64,000 bases of DNA from assembly GCA_036936605.1 (NCBI GenBank), contig JAUPFV010000005.1, positions 190,462,958 to 190,526,957 of the forward strand. The letters are read 5' to 3'. Made by a program: the position numbers and the translations under genes. The stretch is from Limnanthes douglasii subsp. nivea (Eukaryota > Streptophyta > Magnoliopsida > Brassicales > Limnanthaceae). Of the stretch, positions 22,981 to 35,808 are shown piece after piece; the first letter of the stretch is position 1; each line of letters opens with the position of its first letter. Under the pieces are notes generated by a model. The model saw only the letters and a program-made list of their open reading frames with translations, had not been told where the DNA came from and made no database searches.

Positions 22981-23215
22981 TTGCGTGTGCGTGTGACCCA
23001 TCTAACAGTGTTAAGTGTGAGTGTGTCTCACGTGTTGCGTGTTATGTGTAAAAATGCTTATGCGTGTAAACAGGTCAGCGTGGCTAACGTGTTGCGTGTC
23101 TGACAAGTTGGGTGAACTGTGTGTGCGTGTTATGCGTGAAAACGCATGCAGGAGACCCACCAAACGACCCATTTAAGTTGCCGACTGTCAAAAGTTTTTA
23201 TACGATTATTTAAAA
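22981..23215. other. GT/CG-rich block at the truncated LINE end, unit 1 (left block)
   Basis: It is dense in GCGTGT, CGTGTTGCGTG and TTATGCGTG motifs, with an internal palindrome TGCGTGAAAACGCA (23122-23136 region). It marks the junction where the LINE stops. Motif sharing with 10825-10953 suggests the ends of one unknown insertion. No coding frame is supported. Confidence 0.5.
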
Positions 23216-23717
23216 CTAATTTTCATTCGCCTATTAAATTGAATTTCAATAATTAAGATATATATATAATATAAACGAAATTCTTTATTTGATATTTTTT
23301 TATTATATTTAGTTATTATTAATAATTTATTTAATATTCTAATAAAATTATTTATAATATCTAAAAATTAGACATCTAATTTTAATTTGATTTTTAAACA
23401 CTATATTCTTATTATATTTATCTTTCAATAGATAAATACTATATATATATATATATATATCTTTAAATAGATTATACCTACATGTAGTTTATTTTTTTAT
23501 TATAGAAAGAACCGATTAAAACAATATCGAAGAAACTTGTATCCAGACTCGACCTATCGAAACGATAGAGAGTTATTGAAAATATTAAATAATATATATA
23601 AATAATTAACCTTGTATTATAAATAGGCAATAATATATAATTATAAATAAAAAAATAACGATAGCTTATATATTATAAGTTAAATTTCAATTATATATAA
23701 CCTATAAATAAAACAAA

Positions 23718-23796
<79 letters not shown>

Positions 23797-23819
23797 CTAA
23801 AAAAAGTTTATTACATTTT
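23216..23819. repeat. AT-rich tract with long (AT)n, unit 1
   Basis: This is non-coding. It has a pure (AT) run of about 73 bases at 23722-23794 and a shorter TA run near 23441-23461. The gypsy target site ATACA follows at 23820-23824. The run is much shorter in units 2 and 3. Confidence 0.85.
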
Positions 23820-23824
23820 ATACA

Positions 23825-24143
23825 TGGTGAGTTTAGTTCTTTGAATTGTTTTAGTAATTGAGAGAAGTAAAAATTTAGAGAGTAATAGATTCTAGAGAGA
23901 GAAAGTCAAAGTATAGAAGTGTTCTAACTCAAAAGTTCAACCTCTTTATTAGTTCATCTCTGACCTTTATATAGAGGCATAAAGACTTCGTTTACAGCTG
24001 AAAACAGTTATAGGAAAACGACTAATCGCACTTTTAGTCCTTGACTAAAATATATAATTTTGAATTCCTCATCTACCTTTACCATATGTTACATGACGTT
24101 TTATTGTTTACATTTTAGTCCCTAAATTTCCACGTCCTTTTCA
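23825..24143 (-). repeat. 3' LTR of gypsy copy B
   Basis: It is 319 bp, TG..CA, with a minus-strand TATA box at 23966-23973 and AATAAA at 23945-23950. By eye it differs from the right LTR of the same element at about 12% of positions, but from the left LTR of copy D at only about 4%. Confidence 0.92.
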
Positions 24144-24506
24144 GTAGCCCCTTAAGTTCTCATGTCAGTAAATGAATGAGAACTAATTAATTTCGAATCT
24201 AGGCAAAAGCAATGATAACTTCCTCCTCCAAAATCCAAAGAAAAATCGATCATTTTGTTAGATTACTATTTGCTCCAGATGCCCCGAAATATGCCCACAG
24301 ATAATCATCATCTCATATTTATGTTCGAAGCAAAACTAATAATCTTAAGTTTCAAGCCTATTTCTCAATAAATCATGACCTCCTAGGTGCTAGGCATGCA
24401 CCTAAACTTGTAGCATAACAGGTGTCGAACCCTTATCCACGCAATCGTTTCAAATTCTTCTCAATCAACATAAACCTTTTCCACTTCTCAACATTTTTTT
24501 GTCCTT

Positions 24507-24514
24507 TTATAAAT
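24507..24514 (+). promoter_or_regulatory. Candidate TATA box for the antisense ORF, copy B
   Basis: TTATAAAT on the plus strand lies about 165 bases before the aORF start region. The same motif is at 55792-55799 in copy D. It would give the antisense frame a promoter separate from the LTR; this is inferred from position only. Confidence 0.4.
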
Positions 24515-24671
24515 TCCTCTATAACTCATTCTTTGATCTATAAACAAAATTCCTTGAGAGAGAAAGCATAGAAAACCTGTAAACTCCTTTTCTACCTTCA
24601 TCGGCTTCTTCAAACTTGCTGGCTACCTTCACCAGAAAATTCATATTTTCCGATCAACCTTCAACCACTTT

Positions 24672-27557
24672 CTGAGAAAGCCCCGAAAATCCAGAAGATC
24701 CAAGGCCATAATTCCCAAACAACCTAAATCTCCAAAACCAGACAGCAACGTCTTCGGAGCTTACGATAATTTCTACATCCGCGAAAGAGAAGAATAATAT
24801 AGAGCTGCTGGGTTAATAGCAACGCTCCCCTTGTAAAATTCAAAAAGATCATCTATTACGATAACTTTGATCCTTCAAAAGTTCCTTCCTTTTCACCTTC
24901 GCATATTACAGAAGAGAGCCAGTCCTCAAAAACTCGAGCGCCAAAAGTTACTCGAATCTCACATTCTTTTTCCAATCATCACCTCAAATTAGTTCTAAAA
25001 TAAACATATCTTCTTCAAAGCAGTTCGAAGTAACCCCTTCCTCACGCAACCTTTCAAAAACGTATCCCTCACAGGGTCTTAGAAAAAAGAGCTTAATAGC
25101 TATAAGAGACGATGCTGATGTTACATCGAATCCATCTAACATTTCTCGTCCGCTAGGGAGATTATTGAGAAAATTACGTCATATCCACAAAATATCTCGA
25201 ATAACCCTCCACTACTAAGAGATGAAATATCAGAAAAAGTTGAATCTGATGCTACTCAGTCAAATAATGAGGCTGATACATCGGAAGAAGCTTCAAAAGA
25301 ATCAGAGAATGTTGTTCAAGCAAAAATTTGTAAACCAATAGTAAAGAAACCTCTTATTACCATATTTGAGGAGGAAAGGGCTCTAATTGGCGAGAATTTG
25401 AGGTCTCTTGATGCAAATTATGTTGTAGCTCTAAAAAACATTTAGTACATATACTACAAAGAGAGCCAAGCAATTGATTTGAAGAAGCAATAGGGAATGG
25501 GAGACAGCATCACACTTCATCTTCCCAAAAAAGGAGAAACACCCCTTGACTAGCATAAAAGACGGGCTAGTAGTCTATCCATAAATTATAAACCAAGGTC
25601 TTTGATTCCCACTGGACCCCAAGATAATTGGTCACTTCGTACTATTGGATTTGTGTTCACCCAAGTGACACCAAATCAATGGTTCACACTTCTTTCTGTA
25701 ATCATGGCCTCCTGCTTGTCCAAAATCCCGATCAGCATCAAAGACTTTATAGCTTTAACCAAATTATCCAAGGGATCAGTGCTTCTGTTTTACTATCTTA
25801 CATTGGATGACGATCTAAAAATTATCGACGATCTTCTGGAACCAGAAAAAATTTGGATACAAAAAATTATATTTATTTCAGGCGCATGGGAAAATGGGAA
25901 AGAAATATTCGAAGCCAATCGCTCGAGATTGAACCTCGTCTGGATGAGTGGTCATAAATCTCTTAATATTATTCTTTTAAATTAATTTTTCAACTATTGT
26001 TATCCTTATTCATTATCAATTTATATACTCCAGATAGAAATTCCAAGGCGTAACACCATTCGCCGAGAAAAAGACAAAGAAACCTTCATTAAGCTTGCAG
26101 CTTGGGTTGAAAAAGAATGGAATAACGCCTTCTATGCAGCTTTTGCACCCATCAATTTCCTCAACAGTCACTTGTTTCCGATGACACCTGTAGCATTTCC
26201 TCTTGAAAATTTAATGGAGCAACCCAATCCTCGATAAGCTGCAAAAAGATCAGATAGACGCCTTCCTCAAAAGAAGAATGCAAAAAAGAATACAAATGCA
26301 GATAGTTTATCTGGTGTTAGCCCTTCAACAGATCCAATGCAGAAAAGTTCAAAACGAAAAAGAAAAGAAAGTACACTTCCCACCATCGAAGAAGGAATAG
26401 AAATAGGTCCTTCTCCAAAAAAGAAGAAACGACTGGACCTTCGAAAAAATAAGAGTACTACTAGAGCCAGCCCCCAAAAGAAAACAAAAAATAATGTAAA
26501 TGAGGCTATCGAAGAAATAATGTCCGATGATAATGAAGTTGTAGCTTCCAATAATCAACAAAATAATAAAAAATAAAATGAAAATAATGCTGAGGATGCC
26601 ACCATTCTGGAAAAGGAAACTGTCACCATAAAAGATAATCAAGGTGATGATCACTTCGACCTTGACAGTTTTATCAACTTCGATGAATCACAAGAGCTTG
26701 CTAGAGAAGAAGATCCTGTCATTCAAGAGATCCAAAATCATCTACATAACATTGGTAGAAGATCTCCTCATGCTTCCTCCAAAGCCGTATCTCCTGAAGT
26801 TACTGTTCCTTCAATTTCTCTGGTTCCTATTCCTCAGCCTATCCTAGTAGTCTTTCCTCCCGAGATACCTTCCAAAGAAGTCATAGCTGCTCTTCAACCT
26901 TTTTTCGAATCTTAATGTTGCAAAACAAAAACATACTCAAGAGTTTGAGGCCTCTAAAAATCACTTTGAAACGTATAGTTAAGAATATGGTTCATTATAA
27001 AGGTTATGCTGAAGCTGAGAAAAAGATGAAAGAAATATTTGGTGACCATATAAAACATCAGTTTCATGGATTTCAGATGGTGAGGTCTGAAAATCTTAGG
27101 ACTTCTTCATGAAATGCATCATATTGATAAGGAAGAACTCAATGTCTCGCACAAAAATGAAATTGATGAACTTAATACCAAACATTGTGAATAGTTAGTT
27201 GTTGAAAAGAAAAAACTCGATAACCTTCAAACTTCTCTCAACAATAGTGAAGCAGAAAAAAAAACTTAAGCGATGAGATGGCTACTCTCAAGGCTCATTA
27301 CGAGAAAGAAAAACAACTTATTGTGACTGCTGCTGAAGATGAGTGTACCAAAGATATGTTAGTAGCTATCAACAATGGGAAGAAAAGAGAGGGCCATCAT
27401 ACTTCTTCGATAAATTCATGCCACATATCCTAAGATAAATCTTTCTAGCTTGCAGAATGAAATGCTTGTCAAACGGCGCCCCAACGAACCCTTCGTTGCT
27501 ATCCCAAGTTCATCGTCCGAAGAGGAATCATCCGAAGAGGGATCTGAAGATGAATAA
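24672..27557 (+). pseudogene. Antisense ORF (aORF) of gypsy copy B, broken
   Basis: The start aligns with the ATG of copy D at 55957 but is CTG here. The N-terminal part is basic (RKSRRSKAIIPKQP), followed by in-frame stops. The gypsy-type transposon domain is best preserved at 25602-25985 (NQWF, LTLDDDLKIIDDLLEPEK, FISGAWENGKEIFEANRS). A Lys-rich stretch (26337-26576), a coiled-coil-like region (about 27130-27360) and an acidic tail ending at TAA 27555-27557 follow. It is opposite to pol and convergent with it. The product would be nuclear if made, judging only from the basic stretches; its function is unknown. Confidence 0.65.
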
Positions 27558-27773
27558 TTTTACTATCTTTTGAATTTTTATTAGCTTCTTGTACTTGTCA
27601 AATCAGTATCACAACTCTTTTACCCATCGAATTATTCCGAATGACAAAAGGTTTTTCTTATGCTTCATGTTTTACATCAAGTTATATTCACATTTAATTA
27701 TTATTTATAATAATTATTCGAAGTAAAAACATAATAATATAATTTAAATAACCATTTCAATGCGTAACACCTC

Positions 27774-27913
27774 GAATGATAAAGTGCAGTGAATGAACGT
27801 AAAAGTTCGAAAAGCTTAGTGCGTTTATTGAATGTAGCACTTCAAAAACCATAGTGCGTTTATTGAACGTAGTACTTCGAATAGCATAGAGTGTTTAATG
27901 AACGTACCATTTC
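27774..27913. repeat. 35-bp tandem repeat, 4 units, gypsy copy B
   Basis: The same array as at 2543-2682, with units starting at 27774, 27809, 27844 and 27879. It separates the convergent aORF and pol. Confidence 0.88.
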
Positions 27914-28149
27914 GAACATGGTTGTTTCTTAGAAAAGTGTATTTAACACTTCAAAATATTCTACCATTGGTAAACCTCAAAGATGACCAGTCTTTGATCA
28001 ATTACCAAAATAGTTCAAATAAGTACATAGTGGCTCATTAAAACCTCCATAGGCCAACAGGGTAGGAAATAGTGCGATAATCAATCAAAAGAAACAAATT
28101 CAAAATACATCATAGCTATTCCTAGTACAACTTCAGATGTTGTATATTC

Positions 28150-31100
28150 TATGGATGTTAAATCATCCTCCCCTGATTATCACAAAGACGATAAGATCCT
28201 GGCTTTATCCTTTCAACAACCATATAAGGTCCGTCTCAATTCGGGGCCATTTTTCCGGGACTCTTCTCCTTGGTGTATAGGAATACTTTTCTTAACACTT
28301 TATCACCTACTTTAGACTCCCTCATGTTTACCCACAAATTGTACATATTACTCATAAGATTTTGATAATGGATTACATTTAAATGAGCTCGAGCTCTTTT
28401 CTCATCAATCAGATCCAAACTTGCTCTTTTAGCTTCGTCATTGGATTTTTCGGAATATTGAGTTATTCTAAAAGATGACATTGTAGATTCCATAAGGCTA
28501 ACAACATCCATTCCATATGCTAAAGAAAATGGATTTTTTTTAGTAGCTTCTCTAAGAGTTGTTCAATAAGCCCAAAACACCTCTTGTAAATAATTGGGCT
28601 ATTTTCTTGCCGCTTCTATTAAAGTCTTCTCTAAAACTTCTAAAATAGGTCTGTTTGTCACTTCCACTTATCTATTTTCTTAGGGATGAAACGGTGTTGA
28701 ACAAAATTGCTTAATTTCTTTCGAAGCGCATAATGAAGCCATTTCTTTATTATTAAATTGAGGACTGTTGTCCGTACTAAATCTTCGAGGCACTCTAGAA
28801 TGACAATAAATACTGTTTACAATGAATTTAATCACATCCTTCCTCTTTCGTTCCAGATAACGGCTCTGCTTCTGTCCATTTTGTAAAATAGTCTACTGCA
28901 ACAATTATCATTTACCGTCCTCCATATACCATTGGCAAAGGTCCCATTAAATCTATTTCTCACATATAAAAAAGAATGGCTTCGGTAATAGACATAAGTG
29001 GAACTGCTGGCTTATGAATAGAATTAGCAAACCTTTGACAAGTATTACAGCTTCGAACCAAATTCATGGCATCGTCCATAATCGAAGGCCAATAAAACCC
29101 GACAAGCAAAACTTGACGAGATAATGCCTTAAACCGACAATATGCTGATCCTTCTTCATCATGTAACTTTGATAAAACTTCATGTGATTCTTGTTTATTC
29201 AAACATCATAATAGTGGCCTACTCGATGCTTTCTTATAAAAGATTCCATCCAAAACTATATATCCAAAAGCTTTGTCGTGCAACGTTTTGGCCAATTTTG
29301 CATCATCAAGCAGTTCTCCTCAAAGCAAAAAAAATCAAAATATCAATTCGTCAATCGTCTCGGGCTGCACCTGTAGTGATAAATAATTCCTTAATATAAT
29401 CACATACGTTTGATTGAGTTAAAATTGAAGGACTCTCTTGCAGCAAAATCCAAGGATACTCTTCCTTATACGCAACACTTGATAATGAATCAACCACTAT
29501 TTTATTTCCTCAACTTATATGTTCCACAACAACGTGATCAAATAAGAGCATCAAATTTTGAAGCTCTCGAATATACAAAATTAGACGATCCATTTTTTGC
29601 TTCAAAGTTTCCAAATACTTTATTCGCTACCAATTGAGAATTTGTCTCTAATCATACTGAAGTTATTTGAAGCATGAAACCAAATTTAATAGAATGAAGC
29701 ATTGTATCTCCAGATAGAGCAACTAATTGAACTCCAGCGTTGTATTCTAAAACACAAGATCCACCGTCAGTTCGAATAACCCATATATAATTCCCTGGTA
29801 ACACATCATTACTATCTTCTGTTTCCGATCTACTTGAATGAAATTCCACAAGAAAGTCTGCCAAAGCTTGCGCTTTATTTGCAGTTCAAGGTGTGAATAT
29901 AATATCATAATCTCCCAACTCCACTGACCACTTGGTCATTCTCCCTGAAAGATCAAGACGTTGTAAACCATTTTCAGAGGAAATAAAGTCTGAACCTCAA
30001 TGGTATGGGCTTGAAAATAAGAACGCATCTTTCTAGCAACCACCACTAATGCCAATGTTAATTTTTCAAGCTTCAAATATCTCTTTTCTGTTGCCACCAA
30101 ACCTTCGCTGACATAGTATAACCGGGTTCAGAATTCCTGAATCTTCACATACTAATATTGCACTGACTGCAAAATCTGATACCGCAATGTATAAAAGAGT
30201 TGTTCTCCACTTCGAGACTTAGATAAAATTTCTGAATATGACAATAAATCCTTGATGTTTGTAAATGTCGCTTCACAAGCCGAAGTCCATTTGAATTTTT
30301 TTGGCCCTCGCAACAATTGAAAGAGAGGAAAACATTTATCACAGAATCGAGAAATAAATCTATTAAATACTGCTAACCTTCTTGTCAAAACTTTTACTTC
30401 TTTGATAGTTCGGGGTGAGTTCATTGATATTAAAACTTTCAACTGTTTTGGGTTAGCTTCTATCCCTTTTTCACTGATAACAAAACCCAAGAACGTCCCT
30501 AATCAAACTCTAAATGTACATTTTTCAAGGATTCATCTTTAGTCTTATTGCCCTTAAATTAAAGAATCTCTTTTCTAAATCTTCTAAGTGTGCCTCATTT
30601 GCTAAGCTTTTTACCACCATGTAATCATTGTATACTTCCATATTTCTTCCAATTTGAAAGGCAAACGCTTTATTCATTCACCTCTGGTAAGTGGCACCGA
30701 CATTCTTCAGTCCAAAAGGCATAACCTTATAACAATTTAAACCCCTGTCACTAATGAAAGTAGTACATTCTTGATCGTTCAGATTTATCTGGATCTGATT
30801 GTATCCCATAAAATCATCCATGAAAGTCAATATTTTGTTGCTCGAAGTGGAATCAATCAGATGGTCTATTCGAGGAACATGAAATATGTCTTTTAGGACA
30901 GACTCGATTTAAATCTGTAAAATCCACACACATTCTCCACTTTCCGTTTTTCTTCTTGACCACTAGCGGATTCGCCGTCCATAAAAGATTCTGTGATTCC
31001 CTTATATGTCCGACCCTGGATAAACGATCCATTTTGGAAAAAATTGCTTCTAATTTTTCTGATGAAAATGCCCTAATTTTTTAGATTACAGACTTCACTC

Positions 31101-31780
31101 TTGGATTAACGGCTAAACTATTACAAATTACTTCGGTCGGTATACCTACCACATCCTCTGTTTTCCAAGCAAAAACATCCAAATTATGAGACAAAAATTA
31201 CAATAGTTGTTGACGTACAACTAGAGCTCGTAAGGTTCTTATTCGAAGTGTTTTCCCTTAGAAAAAGTATACTCCTCAATCTCTTCACTAACTGTTAAGG
31301 ACCTTAGGGTTTCCCTCGGATCGTCAACCCTTTCATCTAAATCCGAGGTCACCCCCATGACTGCTATTCATTCATCATATCTCCACTGGTGGATCCTCGA
31401 ATCCGAAGTGTAGTGGCATAGCATTTCCTTGCAACCTTTTGGTCTCAACCTACATATTTAAAACATTGATGGATTGTTAACACAATGACATACATCTTTG
31501 ACAACCAAGACCTTCCAACAATGGCATTATAACTTGTTGGACAATCCACTGCCATAAAAAGCACTTGAACCTTTTTCTTGAAGGGTCCCTTTCCAGAATT
31601 TACCTCCTAACGAATTCTCCTTTTACCCGTGCAGTCACTCAAGTGAAACCAATGATTGTGCACTCTGATTGAGAAATTCAAGGAGGATTTTACATCCTGT
31701 AATATGTTTCTTTAAAAAGGACATTCACGGAACTCTCGGTATTCATAAGCACGCATCTAATTTCAACGGCAACAACTTTT
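28150..31780 (-). pseudogene. pol of gypsy copy B, degenerate
   Basis: Protease motif MNT (usual Asp is Asn) is at about 31745-31737. RT is at about 31180-30520 with the palm box YNDY in place of Y-x-DD (about 30630). RT connection and RNase H are at 30490-29870, the second RNase H-like domain (WVIRTDGGS) at about 29800-29650, and the integrase finger (CNTCQRF) at 29202-28990. The stop before the integrase core is at about 28912-28914, and the GPY-type C-terminus is at 28511-28200. The integrase stop and protease change are shared with A and D. Confidence 0.85.
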
Positions 31781-31999
31781 GCCCCAATGATCACTGCATC
31801 CTCATGCGGCCCCACAGTTCTTTCGAAATCATCCTCATCGAATAGAATAAAGGAAATGTGTCTTTTTCAATAAAAATGAATAGACATTATCCCATCTATC
31901 TAGGTTTCCAAATTGACAAATGTCTATTCCTCGAACTATCGGTATTACTAGTCATCGAATCACCCCAAAAAATGTCTAGTGACTCGAAATACACACACA

Positions 32000-33805
32000 C
32001 ACTTCAAACATGCCATTTATTTATTGGCTCTTCCACCGCAATTAAAAATAATCTATCTGGATCCATATATAAATAATCTGAGGCAACATCAAACTCGTCA
32101 ACCTTAGAATCTAGAATCATCAAATTTTCATCTTGCGCAATTGGGTTGGCTGGCTGTGAATTGGATGCTGGATTTGCTAATGCACTGCCCTGTGACTTCA
32201 TATAAGTCAGTATCTTTCCATTCTTAATCAAAAAAATTCACCGCAATGCAATCATTGATGTCATGACCAATGTCATTGTGGTACCTACATAATTTGTTAT
32301 TCAGCTCCTCCCTTGGCTTGTTGATTGGAGCGAGCTTCCTGAAATTTACGTAACTCTTAGTTTTATCAAAAATCATTTCCATATTTTCAGTCAAATCTGC
32401 ATAATATTCAGGCCTTATCTACTGATTTGGCCTCGACCTATTAAATTGGTAAGATGGAGATTGATTCTAATATCCCCTAGTTCGATGTGGTAAATTGTTA
32501 TTCCTCGAACGCACTTGTTAATTAGCATTTGAAGGTTACCCTTGGTTATGGGACACCTGCTTTGAATTCTTTGGAAAGTTAACTTCTTCTCCTTAGACTC
32601 TAGTTAATTCTTCAACTTTGATTTGATCTTCAACCTGAGCTATTAATGATCTAAAAGTTAAAATCCCTATTTTTGTTGTCTCATTAGCGAGATCCCCTAG
32701 TAATAACCCTTGGCGAAAACCTGACATCGCCACAGACTCTTTACAGTTATCCAAACTTGCCTTTGTTAAAACAAATCGCTTCGTGTAATCTTTCAATTTT
32801 TCTCCAACTGCCTACTTACACTGGATAATTGTGTCGTTGTTTGCTCTCATCTGTTTACTACCAACAAAATGCCTTCAAAAGCAGTGTAAAAGTCTCTAAA
32901 ATTCAAAATGGATCGCCTTGGAATTCGGTTATACCATTTCAAAGCCGTCCCTTTAAAAGTTTGTGAGAAATCTCGACATACGAGCCTACCGTCGTCCTTA
33001 AAATTCATCGTATACTTTTTGATCTATTTGATGTGATCATCCGGATCCTGGATCCCATCGAACTTTTCAACTTTGGCTATATCAAAAAACTTTGGAAGTG
33101 TAATAGATCTAATTTCACTTGTCAATGGAAAATTCCTCCAACCCACACCTTGAACATATCGATCTTCGGTTCCCACTACTACATATAAATTCCGATCAGC
33201 CTCATCATATTGATTCGACGTGTTTCATTCACACCAATTAGACTCCCTTAAACATCGAGGTATACTATCTCTCCTAGATCTGTGCTCTTTCTTTGAATTT
33301 TTGAGGCTGATCCCTCTATTATTTCGAAGAAACACTGCAATTTTTAAAACCTAAGCCAGAACTCTCAACCTCCTCATCACTAGATGTCACATACTTTTGC
33401 TTATCTTTTTTTTTTCTTTTCAAGAAGAGTGAGGAGCTTCGAAGCGCACATTCTTCTGCTCAGTCCTGATCTGACGATCAATGCAAGATCGATCAAATTG
33501 GTTTCCAGGTTCAGTTTTTTCATTATAGTGTCTCACCATGGATTTCACCGTTGTTGATTGAATTTCCTACTCTCTTGGATCATATTTCTCATTCAAAACG
33601 TTTATCTTATCCAAGAGCTAATTTATTCGTACTTCTATATCAGATTGAGTTTGGTAGATCAAAGAAAATTCTTCTGGTCTATCATCAGTCCTCTGCAAAT
33701 ATTCTCTTAACGTCTCGATAACTCATCGAACTAAAGGATCGTTTTCTAGATTCATCATAAAGCTTCAAGATTCTTTTTCAAGATTGATAAAATTCGAGCT
33801 GGCAA
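32000..33805 (-). pseudogene. gag of gypsy copy B, degenerate
   Basis: A central retrotransposon-gag segment (GFRQGLLLGDLANETTK) is open at 32796-32593. The C-terminal motif region (about 32300-32230) has lost part of its Cys/His pattern through a frameshift. The N-terminal charged region lies near 33780-33560. Confidence 0.78.
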
Positions 33806-33825
33806 AATAGACACTGATTGTTAAT

Positions 33826-33845
33826 CGTCCTTAGTGAAATCGCCA
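33826..33845 (-). other. Primer binding site (Arg-tRNA-like), gypsy copy B
   Basis: On the minus strand: TGGCGATTTCACTAAGGACG, three bases from the LTR end. It differs at about four positions from the Arg-tRNA complement described for Ogre-type elements. Confidence 0.75.
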
Positions 33846-33848
33846 ATT

Positions 33849-34172
33849 TGGTGAGTTTAGTTCTTTGAATTGCTTTAATAATTTAGAGAAGTAAAAATTT
33901 AGAGAGAGAAATAGATTCTAGAGAGAGAAAGCCAAAGTATAGAAGTGTTCAAACTCAAAAGTTCAACCCCTTTATTAGTTTAGCTCTGGCCTTTATATAG
34001 AGGCGTAATAATGACTTAATTTACAGCTCAAAACAATTACATGAAAATGGCTAATTGGACTTTTAGTCATTGACTAAAATACATAATTCTGAATTTCTCC
34101 TCTAACTTTACCATCTGTTACATAACGTTTTATTGTTTACATTTTAATCGTTAAATTTCCACTTCCTTATCA
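33849..34172 (-). repeat. 5' LTR of gypsy copy B
   Basis: 324 bp, TG..CA. It has a minus-strand TATA box TATATAAA at 33992-33999 followed by AATAAA at 33971-33976, so the promoter and poly(A) signal lie close together. The right-hand target duplication ATACA is at 34173-34177. Confidence 0.92.
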
Positions 34173-34203
34173 ATACATATATTATATATATTATTATATT
34201 AAA

Positions 34204-34245
34204 CAACAAAAGACGGCTACCTATAATTGTAGCCGTCTTTTGTTG
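34204..34245. repeat. Perfect 17-bp hairpin, unit 2
   Basis: Identical to the hairpin at 9335-9376, including its 8-base loop. Confidence 0.85.
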
Positions 34246-34782
34246 GTGCAATTCGGTTATCCGATTAACCGATTCATTCGGATATCAGAATTGAGTTTAA
34301 TTTTCTTTTTTGTGTTTCTCCTCTAAAAATAAAGGAGAAACACATTCACAATTCACTCACCTCTCAATACTACTCTAAATCTCTCTTCTTCTTCTACATT
34401 AGTTACTTTTCTACTTCTAAATCTCTCTTAAAGCATTAGTTATTGTGTCTAGTTTACTTACTTTTAGATTGCGAATAGTCACTCTATTATTTTTGATCGA
34501 AAAAATTATTTGATAAAACCAATCAAATTTGATTGTGTTAACATTATACTAGCTAAATTAATAGCTTTGTATAATGTTTTCACTTTGTTCGTTATTATAG
34601 TAGTTTCGTTATTAGTTTGTATTACTTGTTATTTATTAAATTAAAAAAAAAAGTATATAATTTATTTTGATTGGTAATATTAATTAGTATTAGTTTTAAT
34701 TTGGCGTCTATTAATTTGCCGTTCAGTATATGTTTTTAGTTATATTAATTTAGTTCAATGTTTTTTATATTAATTAGTATCA
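34246..34782. other. AT-rich non-coding tract, unit 2
   Basis: Counterpart of 9377-9930, with the CT-rich leader-like stretch at about 34335-34430. No gene is seen. Confidence 0.5.
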
Positions 34783-34964
34783 AAAGATATGATTTTGGTT
34801 TATAAAATAATAACTACACTTGTATTATTTATAACTAAATCATAATCATAATAATCAAAATGTAATAATAAAATTATAATCATATAACTTATAATAGTTT
34901 AAAATTATATTATATGACTTTGGTTTATAAAATAATAACAACACTTGTAGTATTTATAACCAAC

Positions 34965-35034
<70 letters not shown>

Positions 35035-35625
35035 TTACCATGATAAAATATGATTTTGGTTTATAAAATAATAACAACGCTTAATATTTATAACCAAATA
35101 ATAGTAATATTCAAAATGTAATAATAAAATTATAAGGATAAAACTTATAATATTTTAATCTGATAAGATATGATTTTGGTTAATAAAATAATAGCTACAC
35201 TTGTAATATCTATAACCAAATCATAATAATAACATTGAAATGGTAATAATAAAATTATAACCATATAATTTATAATATTTTAATATTTTTGGTTTATAAA
35301 ATAATGACACCACTTGTAATATTTATAACCAAATCATAATAATACTACTTAAATTGTTATTATAAACTTATAATCATATATATCATAATGTTCAAAATTG
35401 TAACTTAAGATATTGGCTTATAAAATATTTAATATTTATAACCAAATCATAATAATAATTCAATGTAATAATAAAATTATAATCATATAATTGTAAGATA
35501 CGATTTTTTTTAAAATAACATCCATAATAATATTTATAACAAAATTATAATAATATTTAAAATGTAATAATAAAATCATACTAATACTTGTTATAATATT
35601 TAAAAAATAAAATACACGATTTTGA
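34783..35625. repeat. AT-rich minisatellite-like array, unit 2
   Basis: The same degenerate units as 9935-10760, with one (TAA) run of about 23 repeats at 34964-35034, the longest of the three units. Confidence 0.8.
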
Positions 35626-35671
35626 TAAAATACGATTATAAATAATATATTTTTAATTAGTATAATATATA

Positions 35672-35808
35672 ATTGATTAGCGTGTCTGACGTGTAATTAT
35701 TATTAGCGGGGCTATGCGTGTGCGTAGCTAGCGTCTACATGTTTCTCGGTGCATGCAAGTCAAACGTATTTCGGGGTGTCCATTTGCCGCCCATAGTTGA
35801 GACGATAA
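35672..35808. other. GT/CG-rich block, unit 2 (right block)
   Basis: Counterpart of 10825-10953; its sequence is closer to unit 3 than to unit 1 (GTAGCTAGCGTCTACATG in both). Confidence 0.5.

Larger units (their letters stand above)
23825..34172 (-). mobile_element. Ty3/gypsy Tat-type LTR retrotransposon, copy B, complete structure
   Basis: It is 10,348 bp, with a 3' LTR (23825-24143), a 5' LTR (33849-34172) and a perfect 5-bp target duplication ATACA (23820-23824 and 34173-34177). On the minus strand a short purine tract (AAGGGGCTAC, about 24144-24153) adjoins the 3' LTR. The internal order is as in copy A. All coding frames are broken, and key inactivating changes are shared with copies A and D. 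Confidence 0.95.

Noticed and set aside
23722..23794. The (AT)n run as an origin, matrix attachment site or other functional element
   Set aside because: It is a plain microsatellite whose length differs strongly between units, and nothing else supports a function.
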